DNA of 9,523 nucleotides, from contig CAAGNQ010000051.1 of NCBI GenBank assembly GCA_900771345.1, forward strand, positions 1 to 9,523, in the 5' to 3' direction. The translations under genes and the position numbers were made by a program. The DNA is from Clostridia bacterium (GTDB lineage: Bacteria > Bacillota > Clostridia > Christensenellales > Borkfalkiaceae). Shown here piece by piece: positions 7,091 through 9,523 of this stretch. Position 1 is the first letter of the stretch. Each line of letters begins with the position of its first letter. A model generated the notes under the pieces. The model was given only the letters and a program-made list of their open reading frames with translations, made no database searches and was not told where the DNA came from.

Positions 7091-7112
7091 TTAAAACTAT
7101 TTATAGTTTTAA
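7091..7112. repeat. inverted repeat (10-bp arms) in the gyrB / small-gene divergent region
   Basis: Arms TTAAAACTAT (7091-7100) and ATAGTTTTAA (7103-7112) are perfect reverse complements around a 2-nt centre. The dyad lies 17-38 nt upstream of the gyrB -35 box and upstream of the plus-strand small gene, a position suited to an operator serving either. It is purely AT-rich apart from one C and one G, so chance cannot be excluded. The rest of 7010-7206 holds only the promoters and the other palindrome described here. Confidence 0.45.
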
Positions 7113-7152
7113 GGAGTAAATTTTTATGTTTTTTTAATGTTTTTCCTATTGT

Positions 7153-7183
7153 GAATAAAAAAGTGATAAATATGCATTATAAT
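7153..7183 (+). promoter_or_regulatory. possible promoter of the small Cys-rich gene
   Basis: A perfect TATAAT (7178-7183) lies 13 nt before the ribosome binding site, but no good sigma-A -35 stands 16-18 nt upstream. The nearest, TTGTGA at 7149-7154, is 23 nt away. The same stretch reads GAATA (7153-7157), 17 nt, CATTATA (7175-7181), which fits the forespore sigma-G pattern GHATR/CATNHTA. Either reading is possible, and which sigma factor is used cannot be decided here. Confidence 0.4.
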
Positions 7184-7206
7184 ATTAAAACACAAGAGGA
7201 GAATTT

Positions 7207-7353
7207 ATGCCACTATGCCACGACTGTAACAACCTAATTTCAGAGAGCGAACGCATGACTTGCCCCAACTGTCATCACACAGTGTGTTTAACTTGCGCAG
7301 ACAAATCTAAACGAATCTGCCCTAAATGTTATCACGATTTAGAATTTTTTTAA
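7207..7353 (+). CDS. 48-residue four-CxxC (C4C4) zinc-binding protein, unknown function
   Basis: ATG 7207 to TAA 7353 encodes 48 residues with eight cysteines in four pairs: C4/C7, C19/C22, C27/C30 and C38/C41 (spacing C-X2-C-X11-C-X2-C-X4-C-X2-C-X7-C-X2-C). This matches a cross-brace, two-zinc arrangement of the C4C4 RING or FYVE type, and tandem zinc ribbons are the alternative. No transmembrane segment or signal peptide is present. A GAGGAG site (7196-7201) stands 5 nt before the ATG, and a strong terminator follows 6 nt after the stop. It is the only plus-strand gene in the window, divergent from gyrB and convergent with the M50 protease gene. The regular cysteine pattern, ribosome binding site and terminator argue that it is real despite its size. 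The function is unknown; binding of protein or nucleic acid partners is conceivable but not shown. Confidence 0.78.
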   Translation: MPLCHDCNNLISESERMTCPNCHHTVCLTCADKSKRICPKCYHDLEFF

Positions 7354-7358
7354 AAACA

Positions 7359-7390
7359 AAAAACGAAGACAAGTTTATGTCTTCGTTTTT
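7359..7390. terminator. bidirectional terminator between convergent genes
   Basis: AAAAACGAAGACA (7359-7371), a 6-nt loop and TGTCTTCGTTTTT (7378-7390) form a perfect 13-bp stem. On the plus strand the T-rich run continues downstream (TTTTTAAATTTTATTTTTA). On the minus strand TTTTTTGTTTTTA follows. It therefore serves both the small plus-strand gene (stop at 7353) and the protease operon (stop at 7402). Confidence 0.92.
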
Positions 7391-7401
7391 AAATTTTATT
7401 T

Positions 7402-8505
7402 TTATTTTTTTTCATAATCAGCCTTCAGTCTTTCGAAAAGTTTTCTTTCAAACCTGCCTAAACCCTTAATTTGGCACCTGTCAGCCTCTTTTAAGCCTTT
7501 CTTATAAAAGATATCGAAAGAATCTATTTCTCCTTTTATATTGATTAAATAAGCCAGTTTCACTCTAACGGTTGAAGCAGTGTTTACGTTATTCAAAAAT
7601 CTTTCTATATCATACATAATATCGTCTGCAACGTCTTCATTATAATCAAACGTGCAGGCGTTATATAAACAGTTCAGTTTTGCCTGTATTTTATAGTTCT
7701 TCGGCATATACTCGACTATTGAAAGCATTCTATCACTTGCTTTTTTAGCATTTTCATAATCGCCATTATCAAGATAATAGCAATACCTCGCGTCTAATAA
7801 AAGAGCAAAATTAGGGTCGTCTTCAGGAAGTTGAGGAAGGTTAAAATACAAGCCTTCGTCAATCTCACTAGGAGTTTTTCCATTGTACATTTCCGACTGA
7901 ATTGCCAAAATAGACAGCGTAACAGTCATAGCGTCATACTTTTTCTTTATCCCTCTGATAACTGCCCCATCATTTAAAATTCCTTCACTAGAGGTTGGCA
8001 AAAAACTACCAAAAAAATAGTAACACCCAATAGGCAGAAAAATCGACCAAATCGCATATATAAACGAGGGTAAACTTTTTATAAAAATAGGTGGAATACC
8101 TATTAATAGCATAAGCAATGAAGCAATTATGCCTCCCCTAGTCATTCCTGCAAGTTTTCTATCAAGACTATCTTTAGAGGTTGGAATCATTTCCGTATAA
8201 CCAGCCTCCTCTCCTATCATAACAAAATTAAAACGAACTTGCTTGTTTACCTTCGTCCACTTAAAAAACCAAACACACATACAAGAGAATACGAATCCGT
8301 TTTTCTTCCCAGCAAAATAGTGACCAAATTCGTGAGCAAAGGTATTGATTATGCCTGCCATAATTGCACCGATAACAAAGGTAGTAATCGAGAGAAAAGC
8401 ACCCTCGTTATACCTTTGATTAAATGTCACGACCACAAGAAAAAGCGTTGCCATCGTTATGAGAAAATAAATAATATTGTTTATAATATTCGTACTTCTT
8501 TTCAT
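7402..8505 (-). CDS. membrane M50-family (site-2 type) metalloprotease with helical C-terminal domain
   Basis: This 367-residue protein has the zinc-protease motif HEFGH (58-62) inside a predicted membrane helix (about 36-60). A second conserved segment, NDGAVI (178-183), offers D179 as the usual third ligand of M50 enzymes. Hydrophobic segments lie at about 7-27, 36-60, 122-142 and 147-168. Site-2 proteases cut membrane proteins within the bilayer, often to release regulators. Residues from about 195 to the end are soluble and helix-rich, resembling TPR-type repeats, with a LLLDARYCYYLDNGDYENAKKASDRML stretch split over residues about 234-260. The start ATG overlaps the ppx stop by one base (TAATG) with GGTGG (8514-8510) before it, so translation is probably coupled. 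It is the last gene of the operon, ended by the bidirectional terminator. The substrate is unknown. No PDZ domain is seen, so it is not an RseP-type enzyme. Membership in M50 is fairly secure; activity is inference. Confidence 0.85.
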   Translation of the reverse strand: MKRSTNIINNIIYFLITMATLFLVVVTFNQRYNEGAFLSITTFVIGAIMAGIINTFAHEFGHYFAGKKNGFVFSCMCVWFFKWTKVNKQVRFNFVMIGEEAGYTEMIPTSKDSLDRKLAGMTRGGIIASLLMLLIGIPPIFIKSLPSFIYAIWSIFLPIGCYYFFGSFLPTSSEGILNDGAVIRGIKKKYDAMTVTLSILAIQSEMYNGKTPSEIDEGLYFNLPQLPEDDPNFALLLDARYCYYLDNGDYENAKKASDRMLSIVEYMPKNYKIQAKLNCLYNACTFDYNEDVADDIMYDIERFLNNVNTASTVRVKLAYLINIKGEIDSFDIFYKKGLKEADRCQIKGLGRFERKLFERLKADYEKK

Positions 8506-9362
8506 TAATCCACCATTTTTATTTTTAGATAACCCTCTAAATTATCCTTTTCGCTAATTATTATCTCGTTTATGCCAATTTTTTCAATTACAGCATACAA
8601 AATCGCAACTCCGTGAGCAATTACTTCTGCTCTATCTCTTTGAAGCCCTACAACGTTTTTGCGTTCTTCTACCGACATTGCAAAAAGTTTATCTTTAAGT
8701 TTTTTAAGCTGTTCTTTATTTACAATAAATCCGTCGACTTTTTCGGGCGAATAAGCCTCTAGTTCTAAAAGCATTGATGCCGTAGAAGTTGCAGTACCAC
8801 CAATAGAATAAAATTTGTTAGAAAAAGGAATTACGCAATATTCGAGTATTTTATCATTCAAAAAATTATCAACTGCTTGTATATCTTGCCCACACGTATC
8901 TTTAAGCGTAACGGCACCTATGTCCAAACTCTTCGAATAAATACTTTTTCCTTTTTCAACGACTATAACTTCGGTGCTAGCGCCCCCAACGTCAATAAGA
9001 CCACCATCAGCACCGTCAAGTGCTCCAAGATAGCCTATCTCACTTTCTTTTTCCCCAGAAATAACGTCAATATTAATCCCAGACAAAGAATATACTAGGT
9101 CTAAAAATTCCTGTTTATTTCTCGCCTTTCTAACGGCGGCAGTTGCAAAAACATAAATTCTTTCTACACCTTTAGCCTTTGCTTCTTGATAAAAAAAAGA
9201 AAGGGCTTTGGCAGTTCTTTTCATCGCCTCAGCCTTTAAGCATAAGTCAGTTGACATACCTTCTGCAAGCCTTGTGGTTATAACTTCTTTTCCAAGCGTC
9301 CTATTTCCGTCACTATACATTATCCTAACGGAGTTTGAACCTATATCTATAACAGAAATCAT
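8505..9362 (-). CDS. Ppx/GppA-family phosphatase (exopolyphosphatase / pppGpp hydrolase type)
   Basis: This ASKHA-fold enzyme family removes terminal phosphate from polyphosphate or converts pppGpp to ppGpp, so it bears on phosphate storage and stringent signalling. The sequence shows phosphate loop 1 VIDIGSNSVR (4-13), RLAEGM (31-36), the TAAVRKARNKQEF stretch (74-86), VISGEKESEIGYLG (100-113) with a candidate catalytic glutamate, phosphate loop 2 IDVGGASTE (123-131), SIGGTATSTA (187-196), and the C-terminal DRAEVIAHGV and ISEKDNLEGYL. At 285 residues it is the short single-domain form; the HD-type C-terminal domain of E. coli Ppx is absent. I chose ATG 9362, 4 nt past the preceding stop codon, with GGGTGAG (9376-9370) 7 nt upstream. 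An in-frame ATG at 9398 would add 12 residues lacking family similarity and overlap the upstream gene. It sits between a DivIC-like gene and a membrane protease in one operon. Which substrate it uses cannot be told from sequence. Confidence 0.92.
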   Translation of the reverse strand: MISVIDIGSNSVRIMYSDGNRTLGKEVITTRLAEGMSTDLCLKAEAMKRTAKALSFFYQEAKAKGVERIYVFATAAVRKARNKQEFLDLVYSLSGINIDVISGEKESEIGYLGALDGADGGLIDVGGASTEVIVVEKGKSIYSKSLDIGAVTLKDTCGQDIQAVDNFLNDKILEYCVIPFSNKFYSIGGTATSTASMLLELEAYSPEKVDGFIVNKEQLKKLKDKLFAMSVEERKNVVGLQRDRAEVIAHGVAILYAVIEKIGINEIIISEKDNLEGYLKIKMVD

Positions 9363-9366
9363 ATAA

Positions 9367-9523
9367 TTACTCACCCGGATAAAGTTTATCCCCATCAAAA
9401 ACGTATCCGAGTTCTCTAGCCTCTCTCACAATCCACTGATAACTAGAACGAACTTCAATAGTGTCTTCCCCGTCTTTAATAAGAGTCTTATACTCTGCTA
9501 TTTTTTGGTTTATTAAGTCTAAA
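9367..9523 (-). CDS. C-terminal end of a probable FtsB/DivIC-type septum formation protein (partial)
   Basis: The last 51 residues of a minus-strand gene that begins outside the window are visible, ending at TAA 9369-9367. The segment has an amphipathic start (LDLINQKIAEYKTLI), then an EVRSSYQWIVREARELGYV stretch and a KLYPGE end. That ending resembles the 'AR-ELG-V-PGE' close of FtsB/DivIC proteins, small single-pass membrane proteins of the divisome whose coiled coil precedes this part. Gene order supports it, since divIC-like genes often stand near ppx genes in Clostridia. The N-terminal membrane segment cannot be seen. Its end carries the ppx ribosome binding site, so the two are in one operon. 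Assignment from a short tail is moderate. Confidence 0.55.
   Translation of the reverse strand, partial: LDLINQKIAEYKTLIKDGEDTIEVRSSYQWIVREARELGYVFDGDKLYPGE

Noticed and set aside
7111..7134. AAGGAG followed 9 nt later by ATG on the plus strand.
   Set aside because: The frame is only three codons long (ATG TTT TTT TAA). A leader peptide is imaginable, but the likely promoter of the small gene starts downstream of it.
9363..9398. An upstream in-frame ATG that would lengthen the Ppx/GppA protein by 12 residues.
   Set aside because: The extension overlaps the upstream gene, lacks family similarity, and the ATG at 9362 has a properly spaced ribosome binding site directly before the conserved DIGSNS loop.

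Overview
The window is AT-rich DNA from a low-GC Gram-positive bacterium, most likely a member of the Clostridia or a related Firmicutes lineage. The evidence is the separate gyrB-gyrA operon, a Clostridia-type UmuC-like polymerase paired with a YolD-like protein, a Gram-positive (Bacillus-type) LexA box, strong AGGAGG-type ribosome binding sites, and a DivIC-type/Ppx gene order. TGA is used as a stop codon and there is no sign of recoding. All recognisable genes but one read on the minus strand, so transcription runs from high to low coordinates.

From right to left (transcription order): (1) 9523-7402 holds the C-terminal end of a probable FtsB/DivIC-type septum protein, a short Ppx/GppA phosphatase and a membrane M50 (site-2 type) protease with a helical C-terminal domain. 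These are packed with almost no spacing as one operon and end at a bidirectional terminator. (2) 7207-7353 carries the only plus-strand gene, a 48-residue protein with four CxxC pairs (C4C4 cross-brace pattern). It converges on the protease gene and diverges from gyrB. (3) The 197-bp gyrB upstream region (7010-7206) contains an extended -10 promoter for gyrBA, two AT-rich dyads and a possible promoter for the small gene. (4) 7009-2564 is gyrB followed by gyrA, the two subunits of DNA gyrase, with a strong hairpin after gyrA. (5) tRNA-Thr(GGT) has its own consensus promoter and a strong intrinsic terminator. (6) 2211-260 is an SOS-type operon: a Y-family translesion polymerase followed, with a 4-nt overlap, by a YolD-like protein. 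Its consensus sigma-A promoter has a LexA-box match exactly inside the 17-nt spacer. The transcript probably ends at a hairpin near position 118-136. (7) At the left edge a further consensus promoter, a ribosome binding site and an ATG mark the start of another minus-strand gene that leaves the window.

The themes are DNA topology (gyrase), damage tolerance (SOS polymerase), and an envelope/phosphate-signalling operon. The least expected element is the tiny Cys-rich plus-strand gene beside gyrB. I found no mobile element, CRISPR array or phage module.
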